A DNA stretch of 20,323 nt from Chara braunii (taxonomy: Eukaryota; Streptophyta; Charophyceae; Charales; Characeae), in the NCBI GenBank assembly GCA_003427395.1, contig BFEA01000081.1:3245697-3266019 (forward strand), written 5' to 3'. Below, piece by piece: positions 8,243 through 15,628 of the stretch. Both the position numbers and the translations under genes were made by a program. The notes under the pieces are model-generated. The model made no database searches, was not told the DNA's origin, and was given only the letters and a program-made list of their open reading frames with translations. Numbering within the stretch: the stretch's first letter is position 1; each line of letters starts with the position of its first letter.

Positions 8243-8294
8243 GTACGTTTCCTAAAATTGCGTAGCGTTAACGCTACGCGACTTTAGGAAGTAC
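8243..8294. repeat. 52-bp palindrome with perfect 20-bp centre
   Basis: GCGTAGCGTTAACGCTACGC (8260-8279) is a perfect palindrome with no loop. Imperfect arms outside it (GTACGTTTCCTAAA facing TTTAGGAAGTAC) extend the symmetry. The right arm continues into 'GTACTGGTGGTTTAAGC', which recurs at 15467-15483, so this may be the end of a dispersed foldback element. Confidence 0.88.
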
Positions 8295-8710
8295 TGGTGG
8301 TTTAAGCATCCAGTCTGTGAGAATTGAGTGCTTGATTGCGAACTTAGCCTTTTCCAAACCGGGAGTGGGCGGGGTAGCCTGCTCCGCCTGTCTAATGATG
8401 GCATTTACACAATGTCCATAGCATTGCCCCTCTCAAAATTTCTTCCGCGAGCGTGCCCCAATGGAGAAAGGCACAGAGCTGACGAAGTGGTCAATCCCAG
8501 GAGAATACACCTGTTAGTCCGGTGTTCCACTCGAAAGTGAGTTTGAAAATGCACTTCAGGCGTCTTGTTGGATTTTTTCCTTTTTTCGCCGGTTTAGACG
8601 ACAGGGCGGACAGGGGGCACGATTGTTAGGGTTTGTCAAAATTTGTTAGACTTTACTTCATGGGGGGACAGAGGGGACGATTGTTAAGCTGATTAGTAAT
8701 TCATCCGCTG
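8295..8710. other. Unassigned segment
   Basis: No gene recognised. A 70-codon plus-strand frame (8328-8540) has no features. Around 8600-8690 two related blocks appear ('GGCGGACAGGGGGCACGATT' and 'GGGGACAGAGGGGACGATT', each followed by GTTA), a small tandem duplication of about 60-bp period. Confidence 0.5.
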
Positions 8711-8962
8711 TGGGTTAGTTAAAGAGTAATTAGGAGTGGGTTAGAGTAGTTAGGGTTGAGTTAGAGTAGTTAGGGTTGAGATAGAGGAGTTAGGGTTAGG
8801 TTAGAGTAATTAGGAATGGGTTACAGTAGTTAGGGTTAGGTTAGAGTAATTAGGAATGGGTTGGAGTAGTTAGGGTTGAGTTAGAGTAGTTAGGGTTAGG
8901 TTAGAGTAACTAGGGATGGGTTAGAGTAGTTAGGGTTGAGGTAGTGTAGTTAGGGTTGTTGA
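8711..8962 (+). repeat. 20-bp minisatellite rich in TTAGGG
   Basis: About twelve units of roughly 20 bp follow GTTAGAGTAGTTAGGGTTGA. A variant with AATTAGGAATGG alternates in part of the array, giving a partial 40-bp higher-order period. TTAGGG occurs once in most units, resembling the animal-type telomere hexamer, but the 20-bp period shows a minisatellite and not a simple hexamer array. Confidence 0.9.
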
Positions 8963-9188
8963 ACATGTTCTTGCTTTTGCAATCAGACTTGTCTTTCTGG
9001 ACACTCAGCATGTGTACAAACAGATGACGATCAAGCTGGCGACTTGCGCCCACACAAAGCTTAGAGATAATGAAGCCAAGAACGCAGTTCAGATTCAAAC
9101 TTGTCTTGATCGGCTATGGCCGATCCCCGGTACTCTCAGCAACTTGTTCGTACACACACAACTCCGGATCTCCCTGGATGTCCCGCAC
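8963..9188. other. Unassigned segment
   Basis: No gene or clear repeat. 'GGCTATGGCC' near 9112 recurs near 9354 with a related form near 9325, hinting at an old local duplication. Confidence 0.4.
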
Positions 9189-9300
9189 TCTCACACACAC
9201 TAACACTCATTCATACACACACACTAACACTCTTCATACACACACACTAACACTCATTCATACACACACACTAACACTCATGCATACACACACACTAACA
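9189..9300 (+). repeat. 22-24-bp minisatellite (ACACACACTAACACTCATTC)
   Basis: About five units alternate a CA-run with CTAACACTCATTCAT, with one unit shortened. Thr/His open frames come from this composition. Confidence 0.93.
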
Positions 9301-9397
9301 TCTACTGACTCTCTGACGTGGCAGCTATGGCCGCTCCTTCCTACTAACAAGCTCGGCTATGGCCAACTTCCTCCTCTTAGCCCACTTCTCCTTCGGG

Positions 9398-9509
9398 CAC
9401 CTGCAGACCTTCAAGTTGGTACACAAGACGCTCCGACAGCGCTTCCGCACCGCCACCTGCAGACCTTCAAGTTGGTACAGAAGACGCTCCGACAGCGCTT
9501 CTGCACGCC
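9398..9509. repeat. 56-bp tandem duplication
   Basis: A unit beginning CACCTGCAGACCTTCAAGTT and ending near GACAGCGCTTC occurs at 9398 and 9454 with three mismatches. The 56-bp period is not a multiple of three, so the pair does not preserve a reading frame. Confidence 0.92.
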
Positions 9510-9717
9510 TCACAGGCAGAATGAATGATTGAATGATCGCTGCCTCTTTATTTATAGTACTTTGGATTGTCGCTGGTCTGTCTCTCTACACCCGGCCCGA
9601 AGTGCACACAATCCGGCATGGTACTTGCTGACTTGACAAGGTGCGACTTGGACTGGGTACCACTCACTGTGCAAGGTAAGACTGCCCACTTGACCACTTG
9701 CCTACGGACTGACTAGA

Positions 9718-9803
9718 CAACGTACGGTCATTATAGCTGAATTTGGGGTATCTTTCAGTCTAAATTCAGCTATAATGACCGTACGTTGTATTCGGGGGAA
9801 GAC
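9718..9803. mobile_element. Foldback MITE with perfect 27-bp inverted repeats
   Basis: CAACGTACGGTCATTATAGC plus TGAATTT (9718-9744) is matched perfectly by its complement at 9762-9788 around a 17-bp loop. The right side continues with TATTCGGGGGAAGAC as in the copy at 13293-13393; the left outer arm is lost. Perfect arms suggest recent insertion or arm correction. No coding capacity. Confidence 0.9.
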
Positions 9804-10057
9804 TATAGGACTTACGGAGGGTCAATTCCACTTGGCCGTTCCAGCATACTGTAGCAGCTACGACCTTGACCCTTCTACGCTGTCGCAGCTACGACTCCTA
9901 CCCCTGCTGAGGAGTCACCTCTAAACTACAGACCTACGGTTCAAGACCCCACGACCACCCTACCTACAACAAACGAACAGGCAACTTCCACGACACCCGT
10001 CACGGTTTCAAGCACACACGGATCTACTGGTACTGTACACCGATAAGGGCGATCTGG
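9804..10057. other. Unassigned segment
   Basis: CA/CC-rich sequence with repeated 'GCAGCTACGAC' (about 9853 and 9885). No gene is seen. Confidence 0.4.
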
Positions 10058-10164
10058 GGATCGAGCTCTGGGAACTGCAACTGCCACCACAAAAAAGGTG
10101 AAAACCGTTTCTTTTTGGATCGAGCTCTGGGAACTGCAACTGCTACCACAAAAAGGTGAAAACA
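10058..10164. repeat. 59-bp tandem duplication
   Basis: GGATCGAGCTCTGGGAACTG, then CAACTGC(C/T)ACCACA, an A-run and GGTGAAAAC occur at about 10058 and 10117. The copies are nearly identical. Confidence 0.92.
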
Positions 10165-10249
10165 TTTAATTTAGCGGTCCTACTTTGTGGGCTTGACGGC
10201 TGATGTGTGATGTGTCTCGCCCTCCGAGGGGACCACCTACCTTTTGTGA

Positions 10250-10274
10250 GGGACGCCAGGCCCGTTTCCTGGCA
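10250..10274 (+). repeat. GGGAC hairpin family, copy 2
   Basis: GGGAC is followed by the perfect stem GCCAGG/CCTGGC around CCCGTTT. Compared with the common stem GCTGGA/TCCAGC, three base pairs differ and each change on one arm is matched on the other. Confidence 0.75.
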
Positions 10275-10279
10275 TGTCG

Positions 10280-10650
10280 AAATGTGTAGAGAGAAAAAGT
10301 GCATTTTTGAACTGTTTTCGTGACTGCCACCTAGTTACCCTTCCCTTTTTTTTTTGGGTTTGGGGGAAAGGTTTCGTTCTTTCATTGTTTTTTTATGGAA
10401 GAAATGCATTTTTAATGCAAGAAAACCTGAAAAAAAAGAAAGAAAAACGAAATCCCTGTCACACGTCATAATAAACTTGGTTAGTAGGTCCGAGCCCCTT
10501 TCATTTTCATTTTTTTAAGGAAGAAATGCATTTTTTTAAGGAAGAAATGCATTTTTTAATGCAAGAAAGCCGTTAAAAAAAAACAAAAAAAAAACAAATC
10601 CCTGTCACACGTCGTAATAAACTTGGTTAGTGGGTCCGTTAGTGGGTCCG
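10280..10650. repeat. Duplicated module with GAAGAAATGCATTTTT and CCCTGTCACACGTC
   Basis: 'GGAAGAAATGCATTTTT', 'AATGCAAGAAA', an A-rich tract, then 'AATCCCTGTCACACGTC', 'TAATAAACTTGGTTAGT' and 'GGGTCCG' occur in order at about 10396-10497 and again at about 10519-10650. Within the second copy 'AAGGAAGAAATGCATTTTTT' is itself doubled and 'GTTAGTGGGTCCG' is doubled. 'CGTGACTGCCACCTAGTTAC' at about 10319 recurs in similar form near 19838. Confidence 0.85.
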
Positions 10651-10730
10651 AGCCGCGTCCCTGCCATCAGACCCGCAAATCACACTTTCATAAACTGGGC
10701 CCAGTGCCCAAGGCAAATTGGTGGGGCAAC

Positions 10731-10783
10731 GGTTTGTTTGTTTGTTTGTTTGTTTGTTTGTTTGTTTGTTTGTTTGTTTTTTT
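10731..10783 (+). repeat. (GTTT)n microsatellite
   Basis: About twelve GTTT units. It lies just downstream of the first CCCAAGGCAAAT repeat copy. Confidence 0.96.
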
Positions 10784-10884
10784 GAAGCAAACCATTAATT
10801 CCACATGAGAGACAGAGGCCCGGGAATACACCTCAACAATACAACCCGGTACTTGAAACATGCTCGGGCCCTCAGCTATTGGCT

Positions 10885-10908
10885 TCTGGAAACCAGGTCC
10901 AGTGTCCC
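10885..10908 (-). repeat. GGGAC hairpin family, copy 3
   Basis: On the minus strand this reads GGGACACTGGACCTGGTTTC then CAGA. The stem is CTGGA/TCCAG. The outer pair is lost (A facing A), making this the weakest stem of the set. Confidence 0.65.
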
Positions 10909-11014
10909 TCGGCTAAAATGCTCCAAAAGTCAAAATTAAAATTAAAGGAAGCTTCTTGCCAAGCAGATTATCCCTTCTCAGGACTAACTGATACCTTGAA
11001 GTATAGCAAGGGCT

Positions 11015-11049
11015 ACCACCTACCTTTCTAGAATAGGAAGGTAGGTGGT
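11015..11049. repeat. Hairpin ACCACCTACCTT/AAGGTAGGTGGT
   Basis: A perfect 12-bp stem with an 11-bp loop (TCTAGAATAGG). The arm 'ACCACCTACCTTT' also occurs alone near 10232, close to hairpin copy 2, which suggests a shared repeat family. Confidence 0.85.
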
Positions 11050-11328
11050 TTGTTTAATTTTGTTTCCGAAATTGCACTTTTATTAACTGGGCCTAGTGCC
11101 CAAGGCAAATCACATCATCAAAATAGTCTATAACAAGGACAGCAGGGTTGCCCTGCCCCACCACAGGAGCCCGGAGCCCCATCCCTACATACACAGTCTT
11201 CACAGTCCTTACCCAAAAGCGGCACCAGCCCTGCCAAGAAAGCAATCTCTACTCCCATCTACAACCAACCTATCTACGCCCTCAACACAAACGAAATCAA
11301 AACTACCACTACCAGTTCCAAATAAGGG

Positions 11329-11331
<3 letters not shown>

Positions 11332-11367
<36 letters not shown>

Positions 11368-11388
11368 CACACACACACACATATACAC
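11332..11388 (+). repeat. (CA)n microsatellite
   Basis: Interrupted (CA)n with ATG and ATA interruptions. It sits directly upstream of the decayed exon and produces Thr/His frames. Confidence 0.96.
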
Positions 11389-11399
11389 ACCCCGTCATT

Positions 11400-11958
11400 T
11401 TTTGCCGCAGCCCCACAAAAACACGTGCTTCAAATCTGAATTTTTGGCGCAAGGATATCATTGAAAGATGTATGCCGCTCATGAGGGCATATCGCCCGGG
11501 GTTTCTGGGACTGGATTAGCAGAATGTGGTTCATGGCGTACGGCCCAGAAACCAAATGGACCAAGGATTTCATCATGATGAGCGACGACTCCAGAGACCA
11601 AAAGTCGGCGATAGCCAATAAATTCCGAACCACAGGATTCTGGGTACTGTGGCTCACCAGAAGAGAACGACGGTTCAAAGACACACAATGGTGCCAATAG
11701 ACTATCAGAAATAAATTCAAGTACGCAATCAGGTCCTTGACTGCAGCAGAATGGCGTAAGGCTAAGTTCCGGTTTCCCACCCACCAGGAGGCGAAGAGGG
11801 ACATGGAGGCCAGGTGGGCCAAGCCTTTCCCATGTATCACATTCGCGGCCAACGGGAATCTCGTAGTCTCTAAGCATCTGTGGGATGAACTCACAGACCA
11901 CGAACTGAGAGCTCAAAGCCCTGGAGGGGTCAGTTTTATGGAAGACTTCTCCTTTTAG
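11400..11958 (+). pseudogene. Decayed protein-coding exon, unknown family
   Basis: A coding-like trace of about 180 codons. It opens after TTTTTTGCCGCAG, which resembles a 3' splice site, in the frame reading NLNFWRKDIIERCMPLM. Around 11497-11510 the reading must shift to the frame starting at 11485, which runs through GFWDWISRMWFMAYG, KWTKDFIMM and GFWVLWLTRRERRF. TAG at 11698 interrupts it, then it continues through AEWRKAKFRFPT and NGNLVVSKHLWDEL to TAG at 11956-11958. The composition (many Trp, Arg, Lys, Phe) is unlike the repeats around it. One frameshift and one stop within a short span suggest a pseudogene. I do not recognise the family; a mobile-element protein or a host gene remnant are both possible. 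The antisense frames of 145-154 codons over the same stretch are shadows. Confidence 0.6.
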
Positions 11959-12068
11959 AAAGCAAGATTTAGAAATAGAAGGTATAGCTGACTTCTCTGT
12001 TTGGTTTTCCGGATACTAATTTCTGTCAAGTTGCATCCTTTCTTTCTCCTTCATAGCTTGGGACAGAA

Positions 12069-12093
12069 GGGACGCTGGACCCGGTTTCCAGCA
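12069..12093 (+). repeat. GGGAC hairpin family, copy 4
   Basis: GGGACGCTGGACCCGGTTTC then CAGCA, with stem GCTGGA/TCCAGC. Its right arm is the first base block of the 60-bp tandem duplication that follows. Confidence 0.75.
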
Positions 12094-12205
12094 TCAGCCT
12101 AAACTGGGTAATGGCCCCAGTACATTCCGGGTTGTGTTGTCGAGGTTCCAGCATCAGCCTAAACTGGGTAATGGCCCCAGTACATTCCGGGTTGTGTTGT
12201 CGAGG
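12086..12205. repeat. Perfect 60-bp tandem duplication
   Basis: TTCCAGCATCAGCCTAAACT through TGTGTTGTCGAGG is repeated exactly (12086-12145 and 12146-12205). The 60-bp unit gives a 20-residue repeat in open frames here, but nothing else supports coding. Confidence 0.97.
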
Positions 12206-12274
12206 GATTCCGGCCTCGTTATTTCTCTCAATTTCACCTCACACTACCTACCTTCCACTACTCCTAATTGTAGG

Positions 12275-12600
12275 CATACGGGGAACCCCGTAGCAGCCAG
12301 AACCGTGTTCAAGAGAGAACATGCGGGGGCTGCTCCCGACCTGCAGGTGGGTGATACCGGCTAGGGGACAGCCGGTAGAATCAGGGACCATGCCAACATG
12401 ACCAATCCCTGTGCCTCCCCTCAGGTCCCCTCCCCTATGAACATCAGCAGACTCTGCTAAATGCCAATCGGGGGATCCAGTGGTCTATCTCTAGGTGGTG
12501 GGCGCCAAGCATGCCCAGGAAGGTACATGAGGCCAATGGGGATTGAACCCACTACCTCCTGAATGCCACTTGCGAGCCTTACCAACTGAGTTAGGCCGCT
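12275..12600 (-). mobile_element. tRNA-headed SINE-like element, copy 1
   Basis: On the minus strand the head runs from 12600. An A-box-like TAACTCAGTTGGTAAGG lies at about 12578-12594 and a B-box-like GGGTTCAATCC at about 12539-12550, the spacing of a tRNA-type RNA polymerase III promoter. The body that follows contains 'CTGCTGATGTTCATAGG', 'GAGGGGAGGCACAG' and 'GGCTGCTACGGGGTTCC', which all recur in order at 14222-14450. No tRNA cloverleaf is complete, so I call it SINE-like and not a tRNA gene. Confidence 0.82.
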
Positions 12601-12639
12601 GGAATATCGGGCTACTTGAATACACCGCAAGTTGAAGGG

Positions 12640-12661
12640 AAAAAAAAAAAAAAAAAAAAAA
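12640..12661 (+). repeat. Poly-A tract (about 22 nt)
   Basis: Lies about 40 bp upstream of the SINE head on the SINE strand (as poly-T there), so it is not that SINE's tail. Confidence 0.9.
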
Positions 12662-12823
12662 GGACAAGCGTTGGTGCGTTCTCTTTTTCGACATTCGGGC
12701 AATAATTCGACATCCCATCGGAGGACTGTTGAAAATGTCCAAGTTGCAGGCCTGAACTGGAAACGAGCCCGTCTCGATAGGAGGTGTCGAAACCCTTTCC
12801 CTGACAGCTCCTGAATTTTTTTT

Positions 12824-12872
12824 GCATCTCGGATTTTTTTTTTTTTTTTTGGGGGGGGAGCATCTCGGATTT
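12824..12872. repeat. Poly-T plus poly-G flanked by perfect 13-bp direct repeats
   Basis: GCATCTCGGATTT at 12824-12836 and 12860-12872 bracket a T-run followed by G8 and A. The T-then-G homopolymer pair is unusual in genomic DNA and is reminiscent of sequencing error at a read end. Confidence 0.88.
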
Positions 12873-12941
12873 CGACATGCTGTGTGGCGAGGAGAAAATG
12901 TCGAAAGATCAGTTTTCGACATTGGTGTGGCGAGGCCCTAA
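12873..12941. mobile_element. Right end of a Harbinger-like MITE
   Basis: 'GGTGTGGCGAGGCCC' followed by TAA at 12939-12941 matches the right end of 3754-3874. 'TTTCGACAT' blocks (about 12870 and 12913) and a second 'TGTGTGGCGAGG' at about 12880 suggest internal duplication. A left end is not found. Confidence 0.65.
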
Positions 12942-13292
12942 AGCTCAGAGGCCCCAGGGGCACGAAAGGGTAAGTGGGCCTTCAGGGGGCGCCCAAAAAA
13001 AAGAAAACCTCCGCAAGCGTGGCACAGCCGCAGGGTGCACCACGTGAATAGGCACAATCGCCACGTCAAGCATCCTTAACTTTTTTTTCTTTTTTCTTTT
13101 CCCTCTCTTACGTGGATAGTCGTTTCGCGGCCGCTGTACTTTTCTTTTTTTTCCCCTCTGCTTACGTTGCTTCTTCGCTTACGTTGCACGACCACTGGAC
13201 CGGACTCGCTGACGTGGATTCCACTGACTTGATGTTGCCTATACGTCCACGTGTCACCCACCACACATCTGACAGTTCGACAAGGCCTACCC
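12942..13292. other. Unassigned segment
   Basis: T- and C-rich sequence (about 13080-13160) with a doubled 'CTTACGTTGC' near 13162 and 13180. No gene is seen; the 174-codon minus-strand frame across 13076-13600 runs through the foldback MITE and is rejected. Confidence 0.5.
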
Positions 13293-13393
13293 GTCTTCAC
13301 CCGAATACAACGTACGGTCATTATAGCTGTATTTGGGGCAACTTTGCGCCTAGATACGGTGATAATGACCGTACGTTGTATTCGGGTGAAGAC
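13293..13393. mobile_element. TA-flanked foldback MITE, most complete copy
   Basis: GTCTTCACCCGAATACAACG, continuing GTACGGTCATTATAGCTG, is matched on the right by GATAATGACCGTACGTTGTA then TTCGGGTGAAGAC. The arms are about 40 bp around a 20-bp middle. TA lies just outside on each side (TACCC before, CTGTA after), which would fit a Tc1/mariner-type target duplication if the true terminus is CAGTC. Copies lie at 9718-9803 and 3309-3416. Confidence 0.9.
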
Positions 13394-13413
13394 TGTAGCT
13401 TGGTCTGCTAGGA

Positions 13414-13472
13414 TAGGTGATATCAGCAGTCTCCCCCAAGGGTAGGTGATATGAGCAGCCTCCCCTAGCAGT
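13414..13472. repeat. 29-bp tandem duplication
   Basis: TAGGTGATATCAGCAGTCTC and TAGGTGATATGAGCAGCCTC head two copies at 13414 and 13443, directly after the foldback MITE. Confidence 0.88.
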
Positions 13473-13504
13473 CCTGCTGTTGGCCATTGCTGGGGAGCAT
13501 CAAC

Positions 13505-13529
13505 TGCTGGAAAACGGGTCCAGCGTCCC
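13505..13529 (-). repeat. GGGAC hairpin family, copy 5
   Basis: On the minus strand: GGGACGCTGGACCCGTTTTC then CAGCA, stem GCTGGA/TCCAGC. It is followed by 'GTTGATGCTCCCCAG'. Confidence 0.75.
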
Positions 13530-13868
13530 ATTGAGTGTGGATGATGACTGCGACGAGATGAGTGCGACGAGATGACTCTCCTCGTTACCCGCAGAGTCAA
13601 AGGCGAGAGTGCAACCAGGACTTGTCTCGTACGAGATGACTATTCTCGTTTCTGCAGAGGCGAGAGGGCAAAGAGGAGTTTTCCAGGTGAATCTGCGGGT
13701 GATTATGGAGAGATGCAAGACAGAAGGAAACTCTTGTGAGAGAGAGAGAGCGGGTGCCGCAGTGAGTCGTTTTTGCTCCATTGTTTCTGGACAGCGGGGA
13801 TGAAACTCACACAACAGGGGTTTCAAAGATCGTATCTGGCCGCATGTACGGCCCCTTACCATCGGTAT
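13530..13868. repeat. CGAGATGA-containing duplications
   Basis: 'GCGACGAGATGA' is doubled at about 13551-13574, and 'CGAGATGACTCTCCTCGTT' (about 13567) is echoed by 'CGAGATGACTATTCTCGTTT' (about 13632), each followed by a 'GCAGAG..' and 'GGCGAGAG' block. A (GA)n run lies near 13738-13750. No gene. Confidence 0.7.
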
Positions 13869-13931
13869 ACCACCGTCGAGTGGATCAGGGTTCGAACTCG
13901 TGATCTGTTCATGAACACAGCTCACTCAATG
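13868..13931 (-). repeat. tRNA-like fragment A
   Basis: On the minus strand 'GAGCTGTGTTCATGAACAGA' forms a CTGT/ACAG arm like an anticodon stem, followed by 'CACGAGTTCGAACCCTGA', which contains a B-box-like GTTCGAACCC. The T-arm does not pair, so it is a derived fragment. A related one is at 16748-16793. Confidence 0.55.
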
Positions 13932-13962
13932 GCGTGTCGCATTGGGAAAACTATCGTAACTC

Positions 13963-14084
13963 AGGGCATACTCACACCAGCACTTTTCAGAATGCATCTG
14001 ACAGCAATTAAGGGCGGAGCTGGATGCATCTGGCCGCATTTCCGTCGCCAAATAAGAAAAGAAGTCCTAGTGTGAGCATGCCCT
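13963..14084. mobile_element. MITE family B, copy 2
   Basis: AGGGCATACTCACACCAGCA on the left and CTAGTGTGAGCATGCCCT on the right. It matches 2307-2433 along its length, including 'GAGCTGGATGCATCTGGCCG' in place of 'GAGCTGGATGAATCTGACCG'. Confidence 0.85.
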
Positions 14085-14149
14085 CAGTTGGAACACCGGC
14101 CAGTCAGTTTCAGGATGGTATATCAGGGCTGTTGGTCGCCCTTTTGTTG

Positions 14150-14187
14150 AAAAAAAAAAAAAAAAAAACAAGAACAACAACAACAAC
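14150..14187 (+). repeat. Poly-A with (AAC)n tail
   Basis: A18-19 followed by ACAAGAACAACAACAACAACG. It immediately precedes the second SINE body by about 35 bp. Confidence 0.93.
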
Positions 14188-14221
14188 GTGTGTCGCATCG
14201 CTAGAGATATGCGGTTGGTCC

Positions 14222-14472
14222 CCCCGAGTGGCATTGCGCAGAGACTGCTGATGTTCATAGGTGGAGGGGACCGGAGGGGAGGCACAGTGACTGGCCCATC
14301 GAAGAAGCTCGGTCCTGATGCTACCGGCTGACCCCTGGCCTGTATCGCCCACCTGCTGTAGAAGGTATCGCACCTGCTGGTGGGTGCAGCTCCCGCATGT
14401 TCCCTCGTTGGAGGCTTGAGCACGAATGTGGCTGCTACGGGGTTCCACGTAATACTATAATGACAATAAAAA
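14222..14472 (+). mobile_element. SINE-like element, headless copy 2
   Basis: Shares with the minus-strand copy at 12275-12600 the blocks 'CTGCTGATGTTCATAGG', 'GAGGGGAGGCACAG', 'CTACCGGCTG', 'CGCATGTTC' and 'GGCTGCTACGGGGTTCC', in order. The tRNA head is absent, so it is 5'-truncated. The 3' end reaches 'AATGACAATAAAAAAAGG', a plausible short tail. Confidence 0.8.
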
Positions 14473-14872
14473 AAGGCCTGAAAGGCCGTCCTGTCCAGAT
14501 TCGACAGGTAATTGAATTGGATGGGCTTAAAGAATTAGCCTTAAAAAAAAAAACACTTATGTCGCACGCAGCACCAATCGTTTTCTTTTCCTTCTTTTCC
14601 TCTTCTGATGACTCATTTCAATTGGTGGCGACATTTCTTGCCCAGAGCCACGAGGTCGCCTCTTCCCAGCCTCTCCAGACGTGCAGCCTCCATTTGGCAA
14701 TGACGATTGGATTAAACCACCGGTACCTCTCCCAGCTATCGAGTCCAACCCTGTGTGGTGCGTAAACCAATTTCTCCATAGCCGTTTACGGTCTTTAAGA
14801 ACACCAATCTGTCGGCTATTGGTTGATAAAATAATTTGTTCAGTTTGGGAGCTCCAAACAATTCCATTAGGT
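14473..14872. other. Unassigned segment
   Basis: No recognisable gene. A short A-run near 14543 and a CT/TC-rich stretch near 14580-14605. Open frames on both strands overlap each other and lack features. Confidence 0.5.
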
Positions 14873-14980
14873 GCTCTTGACGTAATTGCAGTCAGATTCA
14901 TTCTCTTTTCACCGGAGCTCTATACCTGATTGCTGCAATCAGATCCCTCGAGCTCTTGACGTAATTGCAGTCAGATTCAT
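14873..14980 (+). mobile_element. GAGCTC MITE, plus copy
   Basis: Begins and ends with the direct repeat GCTCTTGACGTAATTGCAGT then CAGATTCAT (14873-14901 and 14952-14980). The middle holds 'TCTCTTTTCACCGGAGCTCT' and 'TGCAATCAGATCC'. The whole element appears in reverse complement at 16506-16603. Confidence 0.8.
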
Positions 14981-15074
14981 CACTTTGCACTATATATCAC
15001 TCACTTTGCACTTGCATAGTTGCTGTTTCTTCTATATCTCCTACAAGATAAAAAGCCTGCTCAAGTAGGCATTC

Positions 15075-15077
<3 letters not shown>

Positions 15078-15141
<64 letters not shown>

Positions 15142-15142
15142 N

Positions 15143-15232
<90 letters not shown>

Positions 15233-15240
15233 TGATGTGT
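15078..15240 (+). repeat. (CT)n microsatellite with one N, then (GT)n
   Basis: About 137 bp of CT repeat from 15078 to 15215 carries a single undetermined base at 15142, then about 24 bp of GT repeat. The N probably marks an unresolved joint, so the true array length is unknown. Ser/Leu and Arg/Glu frames are by-products. Confidence 0.97.
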
Positions 15241-15628
15241 GCGTGCGCGCACACTCCACTCCCCTGCGCGGTTCCTGGATTCTGCTTGTGCGCCCTTCCC
15301 CGCGCCTTGCCCGCTTTGTTTCTTTGTTTTTTCCTTGTCTTTTTTGTTTTTTTCTGTTGTTTTTTTTTCCCCACTTTTTCACGCTCAGTCGTATGGCGGG
15401 GTGGTTCATTCCCTGCTCCGACCCCCCGTGGTAACCCGCGCATATTTGTTTTCCAAGTAGGGAAACGTACTGGTGGTTTAAGCCCCCTGAATCTGGTTGT
15501 GTTTTATCAAAATTTATGCACAAAAGGGTATCAACATTTATTGAGCATACCCCAATTGGCACAACACTGCAAACCGTACAAATGGGTGAAGCTCTCTGAT
15601 AAGAGCAGGCTGCTTGGACCCACCACCT
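15241..15628. other. Unassigned segment
   Basis: GC-rich then T-rich sequence to about 15375. 'GTACTGGTGGTTTAAGCCCC' at 15467 repeats the arm beyond the 8243 palindrome, and 'CCTGAATCTGGTTGTG' echoes 7569. A plus frame through 15220-15669 is partly microsatellite. Around 15550-15628 one frame reads HCKPYKWVKLSDKSRLLG, which may be upstream coding remnant of the fragment at 15629, in another frame. Confidence 0.45.

Larger units (their letters stand above)
10670..11155 (+). repeat. Direct repeats 388 bp apart (CAGTGCCCAAGGCAAAT family)
   Basis: 'CACTTT.AT.AACTGGGCC.AG' and 'TGCCCAAGGCAAAT' occur at about 10681-10722 and 11070-11110. The second copy continues with 'AACAAGGACAGCAGGGTTG', also found on the minus strand at 5626-5700. 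Direct repeats this far apart could be terminal repeats of a small element, but I see no primer-binding site or polypurine tract. Confidence 0.7.

Noticed and set aside
8711-8962. Telomere or CRISPR array
   Set aside because: The repeat period is about 20 bp with no unique spacers, so not CRISPR; it lies inside the window with non-telomeric sequence on both sides and is not a pure hexamer.
10670-11155. Small LTR element (TRIM)
   Set aside because: The direct repeats are short and diverged, and I see no tRNA primer site, polypurine tract or target duplication.
11430-11916. Antisense open frames of 145-154 codons over the decayed exon
   Set aside because: The plus strand has the recurring SKHLWDE motif with wobble-only changes; the minus-strand frames have no such support.
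12530-12600. Functional tRNA gene
   Set aside because: A and B boxes are present but the acceptor and anticodon arms do not pair properly and a repeated body follows.
12457-12963. 168-codon minus-strand open frame
   Set aside because: It crosses the SINE head, a poly-A run and a repeat-flanked T tract.
13076-13600. 174-codon minus-strand open frame
   Set aside because: It passes through the whole foldback MITE and adjacent duplications; inverted repeats often keep both strands open.
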